DNA of 64,000 nucleotides, taken from NCBI RefSeq assembly GCF_047675955.1, contig NC_132919.1:65948816-66012815 (forward strand). The letters run 5' to 3'. Made by a program: the position numbers and the translations under genes. Of the stretch, positions 32,858 through 45,657 are shown one piece after another; position 1 is the stretch's first letter; every line of letters starts with the position of its first letter. The notes beneath the pieces are model-generated. The model saw nothing but the letters and a program-made list of their open reading frames with translations. It made no database searches and had not been told where the DNA came from. Origin of the DNA: Chlorocebus sabaeus (lineage: Eukaryota > Chordata > Mammalia > Primates > Cercopithecidae).

Positions 32858-33187
32858 TTTTGTTTTGTTTTGTTTTGTTTTGTTTTGTTTTGTTTTGTTT
32901 TTGAGATGGAGTTTCACTCTGGTTGCCCAGGCTGGAGTGCAATGGCGCGATCTCGGCTCACTGTAACCTCCGCCTCCCAAGTTCAAGCACTTCTCCTGCC
33001 TCAGCCTGCTGTGTAGCTGGGATTACAGGATTGTGCCACCACGCCTGGCTAATTTTTTGCATTTTTAATAGAGACAGGGTTTCACCATGTTGGCCAGGCT
33101 GGTCTCAAACTCCTGACCTCAGGTGATCCACCCGCCTCAGCCTCCCAAAGTGCTGGGATTACAGGCGTGAGCCACTGCGCCCGACCT
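32858..33187 (-). mobile_element. AluS with (TTTTG)n tail
   Basis: A (TTTTG)n tract at about 32861-32900 forms the tail of an antisense Alu ending gcgcccgacc; short duplication ctagaagt on both sides. Confidence 0.95.
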
Positions 33188-33224
33188 AGAAGTGATTTTT
33201 GTCAGGAGACAGAAGACCTTTAGT

Positions 33225-33400
33225 GACTGAAGTCAAGCAGGTGGAGTGTGAAGATCAGCTCTGCCCCTTAGCTGTGGGACCCCAAGCAAGCCACCTCACC
33301 CCTCCACACCTCTGTTCTGTCACCTTTTACAGGTCAATAATGCCCATCTCACAGGGCAGCTGTGACCAGTGCATACTGCACAGACATAGAAAGGTGGTAA
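33225..33400 (+). repeat. MIR element
   Basis: gatcagctctgccccttagc, gggaccccaagcaagccacc and ccttttacaggtcaataatg follow the MIR layout. A second MIR-like stretch lies at 33570-33740. Confidence 0.65.
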
Positions 33401-34084
33401 CTGAGGTTTTGTTGTGGTTGTTCATTAGCATTGCTTAGGACCCAGGTCTGATCCCTTCATTCAGCTGGTGTGATTGTGAGTCAAGGATCTGATATCCCCA
33501 AAGAAAGGACTGCAAGTATTTGCCAGTTAGAGTTTATTTGTTACAAGATACGATATCGCACATGTATTCCTGTGTTTGGCATCAGAAGACCTGAACTCAA
33601 ATCTCCAGTTCATTACCTATTAGGACTTGCTCACTCCCTGTTTCTCTCCCAGCCTCGGTGTCCTCGTAGGGGAAATGGGAATGCTAATAATGGCCTACTT
33701 CACAGAACTGTGGTGAAGACAAAACCAATCAAGCACGTGGATCAGTGAGGAAGCGCAGGGCTGCAAGTGCCAGAAATCCCAGAATCTTGCTGCTAGGATT
33801 GGATACTGATCTAAGGAGCTTAATCAGTAAGAACTTGTGGATGCAGGGCAGCCTGCAGAGCTGGTTGATTTAGGGCTTGGTGACATCATCAAGGCTGGGC
33901 TTGGGACTGCCTGGGTTCCCTGAGAGGAGTGGAACCATGGTGGGAGGATGTAGCAAAGATGAGGATGATGATTGACAGGTCAGTCTGGAATTGTTGCCTG
34001 CTAAAGTTCATTCATCCGTTCTTTCGATAGCTAGAAACTGGGCACCCACCAGGTACCAGTCACAGGGCTGGGCTTTGGAGAACA

Positions 34085-34660
34085 GACATGACCCACCTGC
34101 ATTGTGATCCACTGCTGTTTGATAAATCACCACAAAACATGGGGGCTGACGGCAGTAGCTCTCAGTTGCTATGCCTCACAGCTTCTGAGCATAAGAACTG
34201 GGGACCAGGCATGACTGGGATAGCTGTCTCTGCTCAGTGATGTCTGGGGCCTCAGATGGAAGATTCGAAGGCTGGGAGGAGAATCATCTGAAAGTTCACT
34301 GATGTGGCTGGCACACATTGTCGCTGAGCCCTGGGCTGGGACTATCCTCTGGAACACCTGCACACGGCTTCTCCATGGGGCCAGGGCTTCCTCAGGTCAT
34401 GGTGGCTGAGTTCCAAGGGTGAGTATCCCAAGGGAGAGAGCAGGTGGAATCTGTGCGCTTTCTGTGATCAAGCCTCGGAAATCACAGGGCCTCTGTTTTG
34501 CCATACTTCTTTGTTGTGATCACAAGCCACATGGTCACAAGTCCCCAGCTGCCTCTCAGTGGGAAGAATGTCGGTCACATTCTAAGAAGAGCAGGTGGGA
34601 TGGAATCGACACAGGGGGTGGCCATCTTTGGAAAGTGCAGTCTGCCACACTCCCCTTGAA
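34085..34660. repeat. Ancient interspersed repeat, family not resolved
   Basis: ataaatcaccacaaaacatg with ctcacagcttctgagcataa and ggcttctccatggggcc resemble a widely dispersed old mammalian repeat, but I cannot name it safely. Confidence 0.4.
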
Positions 34661-37490
34661 TGATGCTCATGTCTAGCTGGGAAGGCATACATGAGCATTC
34701 AGCAATACAGTGCACAAACCGTCACATAGGTACAGGGTGCTTAGGGCCATGGCAGAAGTAGTATCTACTTACCCTGGGACCCTGGAGGAGGCTTTTGATC
34801 TGAATCTCAGATGAGTCAGACTGGAGCCGGTGGAGCCTGGGAGGAAGGTCTCAGCAGAGGGAGTCATCTAGCAAAGGGGTGTGCTCTTGGAAGGGCAGGA
34901 GGATTCTGTGGCTGGAGCTCAGGCTTCAGGTTCAGTGTGGAGGAGGGAAGAAAGGGTGCAGGGGTAAGCTGGGGCTAGACGCGGGGTGCCTAAGAGCAGA
35001 CTCATTACTCCCTGCTCTCCTCCAGTCCCTGGCCCTCTGCACACAGTAGGCACTTCATATTGATTGAAATTGGAGTGAGCAGTGTGTGTTGAAGAGGAAA
35101 CCAAATCCCAAACAGAGACCGTGGTACCTCCTGGAGGCAGCATGGGATAAAGACAGGGAGAACCTACTTTCTTATCATAGGAACTTGAGATTCTCTTTAT
35201 CAGTTATTGCCTTTCCAGTATTTTTCAATGTCTCTGCAAGAGTTCACCGGGGCTAAGAGCAGCCCCTGAGTCACTTCTTGTTCCTATCCCTCACCCCTAG
35301 CTGGATTCTTGGGTCTTCTTCCCTCCATACTGGTTCCCAGAGAGTGTGGACTCTCTGCCTCTTGTAGGTAAGGAGGCAGCTGGCTGAGGAGGTGGCAGGG
35401 GCACGTGAAAGGGCCAGGAGGGTGAGGATGGAGAGGAGGGGAGGGAAAAGAAGGAGATGGAGGGGGAGAAGATGAAATTGCTAAGTGCCGGAGCCAAAAA
35501 CCCATAGTGCAAATTGCTTTTTCCTTCACACTTGTCCCAGGGAAAGGCTCAATTAAAATAGCACCTATTGGAAGTGGAAGGGCAATTGAACCAGGCAGCT
35601 TATTAGGCCCGTCTCCAAGAGCATTCAGGGGCAGCCATGAGCTTCGGGAACTTCCACCATGTTAACTTAGCGGGGAAGATGACCCCGAGCAGCAAGGGCC
35701 GACGGGATGGGGCTGCCCCACCGTCTTGCCTGCCCGGGGCCCTGCTCAGTGGCCTGAGAGGGCGGGACTGGTCTGTGTGGGGCACTCTTCTGTGGTGGGG
35801 TAGTTCGGTGGGCTGAGACGTGGGGCTGATGAGATGCAAAACCGTCCAGTTCCAAGTCCCAGAACAGAGAAAAAGCGGGACCAGAAGTGGTCTTGGGGAC
35901 CATCAAGCGAGACTTTCTGGGGGAGAATGACTTGCCAAGGGTGACCCAGTCAGTTGGTGATGAGAGATCTGGAGTCAGAGGGGGAAGTCACCGACTCCCA
36001 ATCCAGTGCTGCTGCCCAGGGACAGTCTCACCATGCCACAGTGTCCTAAACTAGCCTGTGGCCCTCGCCCCAAATACATGCCCATGGCCTGTCACTGTAC
36101 CAGGTTCATGCCAGGCACAGCTATTTCAGGGTGGCAGGAGCCATGCCAAAGGCTTTTCTGGCTTGAGGGCATCTCTCCACACCCCTCAGTTATTGACACA
36201 AACTGGCACACACACTGCCAGACTATGCTGTCCCTAGGAGGAGGCAGACAGAGGTGGACACAGCCCACAGGCTTGGCTGGAACGGCGGGTTCCAGAGCTA
36301 CCCGCTGGCCGCCCACAGTGAAGTCTGGTAGGGGTGGCACTCTCCCCACGGGTTACCCATTGGACCAGAGCTCATTCACCCAGAGCCTGTTTCCATGACA
36401 ACAGCAAGCTCCTTACCCATCAATTTCATCCTTAAAGATTCCCACCCCAGCTGTCTGAGCCTGGGCTCATCGCCCAGCTGCCGCACCAGCCCACGTCTCC
36501 AGATCACAGGTTTAGCAGTGACTTGTCAAACTGCCAGAGAGAGCCTCCTGGGAGGTGCCTGGTAACTGGCATAGCCCTTGAAAACCACCATATAATCACC
36601 TGCTAATTGGATTAGGAACTTGTTCCCAGGGACTTTCTTTTGCCCCCATGTTGAGGCCACCCTACTCCATTCTTCTAGAACTTAGCATTGGAGAGCTTCC
36701 CCGTTCCCCTCTGCGCAACCTCCCAGGCCAGGGTAATGCTGACTTCCCCGAAGTCAGATACTGACACAAGGGGAAAAGGAAACCTCCAGTTTTCTGGGGC
36801 CCAGGAACACTCAGAGAGGAAAAACTCCCCAGGGTGGGAGAACACAAAGGGCCCCCTCTTCCCCACCTCTGCCCGCCAGCCCTGCTCTCAGCCTTGCAAG
36901 AAAATCTGGCTTTTCCCTTGGGGCTTTTGCCTCCCTGCTTCTCCCCACTAGAGATCACCTCCCTCACAGCCCAGCTCCATGTTCACCCCCACCAGGAAGT
37001 CTTCCTTTCTAAACCGTTTTTCTCTGCATCCTGTCAGAGTGGCTATATTTGGTTCCTGCAATATAACTTCGTATATATTGCATCAGGGAGAGGGGGAGAT
37101 TCCTGAAGCTGGTTTTTTAAAAATTTTTTCTGAAGCTATTTTTTTGGTGCATTTTCTTTCTATTCCAGAAAATTCTTATAGTGGGTGGATGTCATTTATC
37201 TACTCAGCATCTCATCTTTGGACTACAAATCCTTATCCCCTTCTGCTGGTACCATTGTCTCTCCTTCCTGTGGAAAACCTGTGCCACGGGACTCAGTGGG
37301 GGCTGCCTTCTACAGCAGGGTCAGCACCTGAAGCAGGCCTGGTCCATGCAGGACTGGGTCAGCAGCCCACAGTGGTCAGTTCAGGGTGACCACATGACTG
37401 TGCGGAGAACCAATCAGAATCTTCCCTGGAATTCCCATAGACACTGCTGGTTTCCTAACCAACATCCATTCCTCCCCTGTTCTCACTAGC
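34661..37490. other. Intergenic, no gene recognised
   Basis: About 2.8 kb, moderately G+C-rich, with no Alu. Open frames up to 136 codons lack splice context, conserved motifs or protein-like composition. Short MIR/L2-like traces only. Confidence 0.4.
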
Positions 37491-37753
37491 TACACGCCAC
37501 TTTTGTTGATCTAGCAAGAAGTCCAGTTGAAGATATTTGTGCCTCTAGACTTTCTTACAGGTAGGGGTCATGTCACCCAGTTCTTTTCAATAAGATATGG
37601 GCAGAAGTTGCTGGGAGAGACTTCTGGGAAAGGGTTTCAAAAGGAACATGGCTCCTTTAGTCCAATCTTAACTGATGGCTGAGATGGAGACAACCTTTTA
37701 TTCCAGCCATGTGAGAGAGACCACCTGAGAATAAAGTGATCCAAGAAGAAAGC

Positions 37754-37824
<71 letters not shown>

Positions 37825-37930
37825 ATCAGTTAATTGGATTGAGCCATGCCTGAAGCCTCAGAACTTCCCAATTTGGAAAGCCAATCAATAAATCCTTTTC
37901 CTACTTAAGCTGGTTTGCACTGCGTCTCCA
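37491..37930. repeat. Old repeat carrying (CA)n(GA)n microsatellite
   Basis: (AC)n at 37757-37790 runs directly into (AG)n at 37791-37817. Flanks (gagatggagacaacctttta, aagccaatcaataaatcc) look like an ancient dispersed repeat of unknown family. Confidence 0.55.
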
Positions 37931-38849
37931 TCTCTTTCAGTGGAAGACCCCTCCGTGCAAACCTCCACAAGACCAAACCCATGTTTTTCCCTGCCTCTGT
38001 TCTCCCCTCCCAAGCTACCCCACATAAGATGCTAGATGCAAAGCTCGCATCTTATATTCATTCAAACGACTCTGAGCCCCCCCACCCCAGTTCTTATCTC
38101 AACGAGTCAAATAAAGGCTTGAAAAGACTTGACATCTGAACTAGACTCATTAAGGAAAAACTCATTAATTCCCTGTGGAGATCTGAGGCCAAGCACACCT
38201 CATCTGAGGCCAAGATCTGAAGCAGTGCATGGCTTGGAATCCCGTCTCCTCTTCACCAAGCCTTTCCTTCTGCACTCACCTCCTCCAGGAAGCCTTCCAA
38301 ACCAGATCTTAACTCCAACATCCTAACTACCTTGTGAACACTCACTTTTGTTAACAGTTTGATTCAGCAGTACTTGGACTCCACGAGTATTTGAGCATAG
38401 TTGTGTGTGTCTCATCTCTCTCACCCCACCCCACCCTACCAGCTGACTCTCCCGAACTCTCTAGAGCAAGAGCTGTGTCTCCATCAGACTAGCAACTTCC
38501 TGAGGGCGAGGACTCTAATCTCTTATCCCATTGGGATCCAGATGCTTTCCCCTCACATCAGACTGGGAACGGAAAATCTTTCCATGCCCCATGGAGCTTC
38601 CTTGGCAAGACAGGAAGATACGGAGTCTGAACCCCGTAGAGATGGAGAGTGGGAGGAAGAAGGTAGCTGGAAACAGTTAGCAGGAGGGTCCATCTTAACC
38701 TTCAGGGAAAAACTGATTCACAGCACATAAGGCTAGTTCTGGATCAGAATCTGTTATTCAACAGCACTTGTAAGGGTTTAACTCAGATCCTGTCCCCTCT
38801 GGTGTAGAAATCCCTCCCTGCCTAAGGCCAGGATTCTGCCTTGCCAGCA
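37931..38849. other. Intergenic, L2-like traces
   Basis: ctcctccaggaagccttccaa near 38280 and similar motifs suggest decayed L2. No gene. Confidence 0.35.
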
Positions 38850-39138
38850 TTTTTTTTTTTTTTTTTTTTTAGACGGAGTTTCACTCTTGTTGCCCAGGCT
38901 GGAGTGCAATACTGCCATCTTAGCTCACTGCAACCTCCGCCTCCCGGGTTCAAGCGATTCTCCTGCCTCAGGCTCCTGAGTAGCTGGGATTACAGGTGTA
39001 TACTACCATGCCTGGCTAATTTTTTTTGTGTGTGTTATTTTTTTAGTAAAGACAGAGTTTCTGTGTCACCTCAGGTGATCCACCTGCCTCGGCTTCCCAA
39101 AGTGCTGGGATTACAGGCGTAAGCCACTGCACCAAGCC
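38850..39138 (-). mobile_element. Alu with internal deletion
   Basis: Poly(T), agacggagtttcactcttg, and right end cactgcaccaagcc. About 30 bp of the left monomer is missing at 39060-39075 (gagtttctgtgtcacctcagg). Confidence 0.93.
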
Positions 39139-39563
39139 CGTGCCAGTGTTTTTTGTTTCTCTTGTCCCTTGACTGTTGTGTAATGATGAATCCCTTTCTT
39201 GGGAAGCTTGTCAAATGCAAGTAGACGCTGAGGGGGTGGCCATGTGTCTACTGTCTCATAGCTCCTGTTGGATGGGAGTAGCCGGTGTGGCTGCCAGTGC
39301 TGGCGGGAGAGGATACCACCATCTGCTCTCTTCAGCATGCTGCCCTGCCTTTGAGTCCCCTCACTCCCGCCCCAAGACTAAATCCTTGAAAGAGCAGCTC
39401 CACAGTGAGCATGTGGCAAGGAAGGATGCTAATGGAGGGAAGAAAGTGATGAATCCCCAAAAGAGTCAGGGAAAGCCACGCAGGAAGGAAAAATAGATGC
39501 ATAAAGGTGGCAGGGACGAGCTGGGCGAGGCTGCCCGCTGACAGCTGAATCAAAACTCCAGAG

Positions 39564-39868
39564 AGCTGGGCACGGTGGCTCACACTTGTAGTCCCAGCAC
39601 TTTGGGAGGCCCAGGCGGGTGGATCGCGTGAACCCAGGAGTTCAAGACCATCCTGGGTGACATGGTGAAGTCCCGTCTCTACAAAAGATACAAAAATTAG
39701 TCGGGCACAGTGGCATGTGCCTGTAATCTCAGCTACTTTGGAGGCTGAGGTGGGAGGACTGCTTGAGCCCAGGAGGTGGAGGTTGCAGTGAGCTGAGTTT
39801 ACATCACTGCACACCAGCCTGGGCAACAGAGTGAGACCCTACCTCAAAAAGAAAACAAAAAAAGAAAC
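39564..39868 (+). mobile_element. Alu, first of an adjacent pair
   Basis: agctgggcacggtggctcac to an AAAAG-rich tail. Confidence 0.93.
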
Positions 39869-39871
39869 CCA

Positions 39872-40165
39872 GGCTGGGCACGGTGGCTCACGCCGACAAT
39901 CCAGCATTTTAGGAAGCTGAGACAGGTGGATCACTTGAGGTCAGGAGTTTGAGACCAGCCTGGCCAACATGGTGAAACCCCATCTTTACTAAAAATACAA
40001 AAACTAGCCAGGTGTGGTGGTGGGTGCCTGTAGTCCCAGCTAGACAGTAGGCTGAGGCAGGAGAATGGCTTGAACCTGGGAGGCAGAGGTTGCAGTGTGC
40101 TGAGATTGTGCCACTGCACTCCAGCCTGGGCAACAGAGCGAGACTCCATCTCAAACAAACAAAAC
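39872..40165 (+). mobile_element. Alu, second of an adjacent pair
   Basis: ggctgggcacggtggctcac (starting three bases after the previous tail) to a caaacaaacaaaa tail, with short duplication aaacccag on both sides. Confidence 0.93.
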
Positions 40166-40169
40166 CCAG

Positions 40170-42425
40170 ATAGCAGAAAGCCCAGGTGAGGAGAAGGGGA
40201 GAGGCAGAGAGGACATAGAGGAAAATTTGTTTGGTAGAGAGAAGGGAATTGATGGAAGCCCTTGGATGCAGTTTGAACCTGTATTTTGTAGAAGAAGCCA
40301 TGGGGAAATGGGCCAGATCTCGGACAGGAGAGAGACATGATGCAATCAGTGCTAACGATCCAGACATCTCCATGGAGGAGGATAAGCACCCAGGGAAATG
40401 GAGGCAAGGTGCTCACCCAGGATGCTGCAGCAGGGATCAGTGTGCCTAGCACGGCGATGGAAGTGGAAGGGAGTCGGAGATCTGACTGAGCAACTCCTAA
40501 CTTTTGAGAGTTGGTGGCTCATTCCCACCAAAGAGCTCATGTCTGCTGCTTTGGGTCCTTGCTGCCAAATGTCACTGGCCTGGGGTCACCTCACCCATCA
40601 CCCATGGAGAGTGGCTCTCCTCTCCCTGTTTGTGCAGGACTTTCTTTCCATTGGCAGCGACTGGCCAGGGGGCCTCAGAGTAGCTGGGAATGGGGAGCAG
40701 ACTGCCAAGAAGGTTTGGTCGGGCGAACCAACTTGGAGGGCAGGGGAAAGAAGTGGAGCCGTCAACCTTCGCATTTTACAGGCATCCAAATCACACACCA
40801 AATAAGGAGAAAGATGGGACACATTTGCACAATAATTCAAGACAGGATCTCCATGGCAACAATTACCCAAAAACTCACTCCTGACAGTTGCAACAGCGGG
40901 AGCTAGCAAAGAAGACTGGGGGTGGGAAACGTGTGTGGGGGCTCAGAGAATGGTTTCCTTTTATTCTCAAACTGAAGGAAGTGCTGATGGCAGGAAACAA
41001 GGTGTCTCACAGCCTGACTAAGCCAAGAGCCATTGGAAGCAGGATCTGGAAGAAGCCTGAGAGATGTCTGTGTGAGCTCCTTTTGAGCTGCGTAGAGGTC
41101 TGGGTGTGGGACACCACAGTAAGATGTGCCAGTGGGATGTGCCAGCTCAGGGGAGCTGACACATGACATAGGTTAGGAGAACGGAGCTCTAGCCTACTCT
41201 GCTCCCCTCCCAGACTTGCTGTGTGGCCCCTCAGTTTCCTCTACAGTGAAATGTACAACCTACCTCCAAGAACTATTACAAGGCTGAGTGAATGCATGAG
41301 ATGAGAAATGCTTTTACCAAAGTCACTGCCAATGCAAAGATAAGAGGTTTCAGGGCAGCCATGAAGAGTGGCCTGAGAAAAGTAGCTGCATGCAAGGCTG
41401 TTCTTACCAGGCAGAGGAGTCTCCTGGGGGTGAGAGTCAGTACAAAGACTGTGGTGGGAACCTAGAGTGTGGCAGCAATACTGATGAGATGGTGGGAAGG
41501 TGGGAGGTGGGGTTTAGTGGCAGAAGCGTCACCTGTGTCCTACCACCAGACAGATGAACAGACTGTCAGCTCAGAGCAGGTAGTAGAGTGTGTAACTTCC
41601 AATTTACAAAGATTTTTAAAGACGTTTGGCTCAAAAAGGAAAAGCATTCTGCTTTCTTTTTGGAGTAACATAAATCCAACCCCCTTCCCACCCACATCCT
41701 TTTCAGTGTGTTTCTTTTTGTCTGGTAGTCCTCAAAAGCCATTGGCTATTTTTCAGATCCTAGAGCTTGGATTGCCTTAAACCTCTCGAGAAAGGAGAGC
41801 TTTTTCATCTTTCTTTTGGGAACTAAGACTATCTCTAGAGCAAAGAAAAAGGTTCTTCTTGGTTTCAGTTGCATTTGGAAGCCCAGGTTTTTGGGGAAAA
41901 AACCATTCTCAAGAGCATATTACTATTATAAATGTTTAGCCATGTGATTTTTCCTCAAGAAGGCAACCAAAACTTTTCATACCAACTCCCATGGATAGCA
42001 GTCCCCTTAAGCTGAATTATGGTGGGAAAGGATTAAGGTAGGACATTTCTTGAGCACCTTTTTCCTATTCTGGGATCTCTCTTTTGCCATCCCACTCTCC
42101 ACTACAAAACTTTTCCCTTCCCTTTCGTCTCACTAACCATGGAAAATCCTCCCATCCTTAGGGGTCCTCAGAAGCCATTCTTCCCACCGCTGGAGCTGAC
42201 TTTCTTCCCTTTCCTTCTGGACTGAGCAGGAAAACTGATTCAGGAGAGAGCCCATCTAAAGGAATTCAGACTGGGCCCTGAGACAGGACATCATGGGGCA
42301 GACTTTGGAGTGGCCACAATAGTCCAGGTCTCGTCCTCAGCAGTAGAGTCCAGAAACTCGGTTGGGCCAGGACATCCAAAAGTTGTCAGCTTCTCAGGAC
42401 TGATTCAGGCTAACCAAATTCACTG
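40170..42425. other. Intergenic, no gene recognised
   Basis: Unique-looking sequence without Alu. Open frames up to 135 codons show no recognised protein features. Confidence 0.4.
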
Positions 42426-42429
42426 ATGG

Positions 42430-42995
42430 GAAACCAGAATGCCGTTTCCTGAATAATATGTCTACCAAAAGACTGGTATCCAAAATATATAAACAGCTCC
42501 CAAAGCTCAATAATAAAAAAACAAACAGCCCACCTTTAAAAAAGCAAAAGATACTTTACTAAAGAAGATATACAGATGGCACTTAAGAACATGAAAAGAT
42601 GCTCAACATCATCATTCAATAGGAAAAGACAAATTAGACACACAATGAGGTGCGACTACACATTTGCTAGGAAGGCACACATACATACAAACAAACCAAA
42701 CACAAAATCTGACAATATCAAGTGCTGATGAGGACATAGAGCACCTAGAATGCTCACACATTGCTGGTGGAAATGCAAAATGAAAAACAGTTTGGCAGTG
42801 TCTTATAGAGTTAAGCATGTGCTTTCTATATGGCCCAGCAATCTCACTTCTAGGTATTTACCCAAGTGAAATGAAAACTTTTGTTCACACACACATAAAA
42901 AAAAACTCTGCAAATACTTGTTGATTACATAAAAACTGTGCAAATCCAAAAACATGATATTTCTAAAATGGAGATAAGGGAGTGGGGCATAGTTG
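42430..42995 (+). mobile_element. L1 ORF2 3' remnant, broken
   Basis: gtatccaaaatatataaaca, tttactaaagaagatataca, tgctcaacatcatcattcaa and cacattgctggtggaaatgc follow the L1 ORF2 order in sense. Frame is interrupted many times. Confidence 0.9.
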
Positions 42996-43016
42996 GAATT
43001 CCAAAAATAAAATATA

Positions 43017-43328
43017 GGCCAGGTGTGGTGGCTCACACCTCTAATCCCAGCATTTTGGGAGGCCGAGGTGGGCAGATCATGAAGTCAGGAGTTCAAGACC
43101 AGCTTGGCCAACATGGTGAAACGCCGTCTCTACTAAAAATACACAAAAAAATTATCCGGGCATGATGACATGAGCCTATAATCCCAGCTATGTGGGAGGC
43201 TGAGCCTGGAGAATCATTTGAACCCAGGAGGCAGAGGTTGCAGTGAGCCGAGATCATGCCACTGCACTCCAACCTGGGCGACAGAGCAAGACTCCATCTC
43301 AAAAAAAAAAAAAGAAAAAAAGAAAAAG
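43017..43328 (+). mobile_element. Alu, full length
   Basis: ggccaggtgtggtggctcac to an A/AAAAG tail. Confidence 0.94.
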
Positions 43329-43334
43329 TATTGA

Positions 43335-43855
43335 TCAGTGTAGTAGTTGATTTTCAAAGATACCCCCAATGAACCATGCCTCCCAGTATTCATGCCCTTG
43401 TGTAGTCTCCTCACACATCAAATCTGGACTGGCCCTGTGATTCATTTTAATAAACAGGATGTGGAAGAGGAGAAAGTATGCTGATTCTGGGCCAATTATT
43501 GAGGTCTGGAAACTGATTTTGCACTTTTGGGAAGAAACCTGCCATACATCAAGTATGGCTGTGCTGCTGTCTAGACTGTGTGGAGAAGCCACATGGAGGA
43601 AATGCCGTGAGATGATAAGGAGAAGAAAGAGGTCCAACCATCTCAGCAGAGCCCAGCATTCCAGCTGTCCCTGCCAAGGTGCCAGATACTCTAGCCAGCC
43701 AGGTCCTTGAAGACTGCAGTTCCTGCCAGTATCACATGCAGCAGGACTGTGCAGTGGAGCCCAGTCAACCTGCAGGATCATGAGAGATAATGAAGTGGCT
43801 TCCATAAAACCAGAAATTTCTGGGAGTAGTTATGCAGTTATAGATAACTGAAAGA
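43335..43855 (+). mobile_element. MLT1-type MaLR LTR, solo and degraded
   Basis: The closing part (cctgcaggatcatgagagat, ttctgggagtagttatgc, gttatagataactgaaag) matches MLT1 LTR ends. The body includes the catgtgg/cagctg blocks usual for that family. No internal region adjoins. Confidence 0.7.
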
Positions 43856-44245
43856 ATCTCTTTCAATGTGTGCTAGACCCTCTGCTTACTCATCATTTTC
43901 ATCAATGATGTGATTTAATCCTTTCAAACATACTTAGAGGTATGTGTAACTAACTTGCGTTTTACAAATGAAGAAACAGGCTTGGAAAGAATGCCACATG
44001 GCTAATAAAGAATAGAAGCAGGGCTTGAATCAAGGGCTTCTTGATTAGGGACTTAACACTCTCAACCACTGCATTATGTGACCAAGTGGGAGAGCTGAGG
44101 GATGAAAAACACAAGACATTTCACAATAAATCATGATGTCTGTATGAGCTCCCTTTAAGATTTCTCTTCCTTGTCTGTCTTCATCCTGTGCTACTGAGCA
44201 GGAAAGTGGATTCTATAAAGATGATCAGTTAAGTAGGCAGATGAT

Positions 44246-44538
44246 GGCCAGGCACGGTGGCTCATGCCTATAATCGCACTTTGGGAGGCTGAGGTGGGTG
44301 GATCACTTGAGGTCAAGAGTTCAAGACCAGCCTGGCCAAAAGGTAAAATCCTGTCTCTACTAAGAATATAAAAATTAGCTGGGTGTGGTGGCGGGTGTCT
44401 GTGATCCCAGCTACTTGGGAGGCTGAGGCCCAAGAATTGCTTGAACCTGGAAGGTAGAGGTTGCAGTGAGCCAAGATCACACCATGCACTCCAGCCTGGG
44501 TGACAGAGTGAGACTCGGTCTCAAAAAAAAAAAAAAAT
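44246..44538 (+). mobile_element. AluS with target-site duplication
   Basis: ggccaggcacggtggctcat to A tail, enclosed by taggcagatgat at 44234-44245 and 44539-44550. Confidence 0.96.
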
Positions 44539-44796
44539 TAGGCAGATGATATAGTTGGAGACTTTATTATAGTTTGGACACACTTCATAACAAGCACTAA
44601 TCATCCTCAGTGTTCAGTTGTCACTTAAGAAAATGTAAATGCTACATCTGCTCACTCCCTGTCTTTTCTTCCAGACAAAGGACACATATTCTTGACAAGG
44701 GAGTATGCCTTGTTCCCTACCCACAGTCACCACTGGAGAAGCTTGAGTTTTGGAGAGGTGGGGACTGGCTGAATCTCTTTTTTTTCTTTTTCTTTT

Positions 44797-44799
44797 TCT

Positions 44800-44834
<35 letters not shown>

Positions 44835-45095
44835 GAATAGCATCTTGGTCTGTTGCCCAGGCTGGAGTGCAATGGCACAGTAACAGCTCACTACAGCCTC
44901 GAACTCCTGGGCTCGAGCAATCCTCCTGCCTCAGCCTCCCAAGTAGCTGAGACTACAGGTGCGTGCCATCACACCTGTCTAATTGACTTATTTTTTGTCG
45001 AGGGTCTCACTTTGTTGCTCAGGCTGATCTCAAACTCCTGACCTGAAGCAATTCTCCCACTTCAGCTTCCCAAAGTGCTGGGATTACAAGTGTGG
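44797..45095 (-). mobile_element. AluJ-like
   Basis: A T-rich tail (about 44803-44830), cttggtctgttgcccaggct, old-subfamily gcctcgaactcctgggctcg, ending tacaagtgtggctg. Confidence 0.9.
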
Positions 45096-45369
45096 CTGAG
45101 TCGGTATGGACTCTCCTTTCCCCATATCTGAGGCAAGCTCCCAGGACTCTTCTGGGACAATCAGGTGTTAAGGACCATCTTAGTCCCTACTTCAGTTTCA
45201 CAGATGAGAAAACTGAAGTCCACAGAGGAGGTGTGGCTTCATCAAAAACCCACTGAGAACAAGTGTCAGAATCAGGCTAGGACACATTGGATTCTTCCTC
45301 CAGGGCTCTCTGACCTCCAAGGCCCTTTGAAATCTCCTCTCCAGCTGCAAACAGATTTCTAGACTTCTT

Positions 45370-45657
45370 CTTCGTCTTTTTTTTTTTTTTGAGACGGAGT
45401 CTCGCTCTGTCGCCCAAGCTGCAGTGCAGTGGTGCAATTTGCTCACTGCAAGCTCCGCCTCCTGGGTTCACGCCATTCTCCTGCCTCAGCCTCCTGAGTA
45501 GCTGGGACTACAGGCACCCACCACAGCACCTGGCTAATTTTTTGTATTTTTAATAGAGACGGGGTTTCACCATGGTCTCGATCTCCTGACCTTGTGATCT
45601 GCCCGCCTCGGCCTCCCAAAATTCTGGGATTACAGGCATGAGCCACCATGCCTGGCC
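45370..45657 (-). mobile_element. AluY with perfect 16-bp target-site duplication
   Basis: gcaagctccgcctcctgggt with cacgccattctcc is AluY-typical. Flanked by gatttctagacttctt at 45354-45369 and 45658-45673. A short stretch after gggtttcacca is deleted. Confidence 0.96.

Noticed and set aside
39332..39826. Frames with the 'MPRLECNGAISAHCNL...' type of sequence at many sites
   Set aside because: This is the well-known translation of antisense Alu, repeated across the window wherever an Alu lies.
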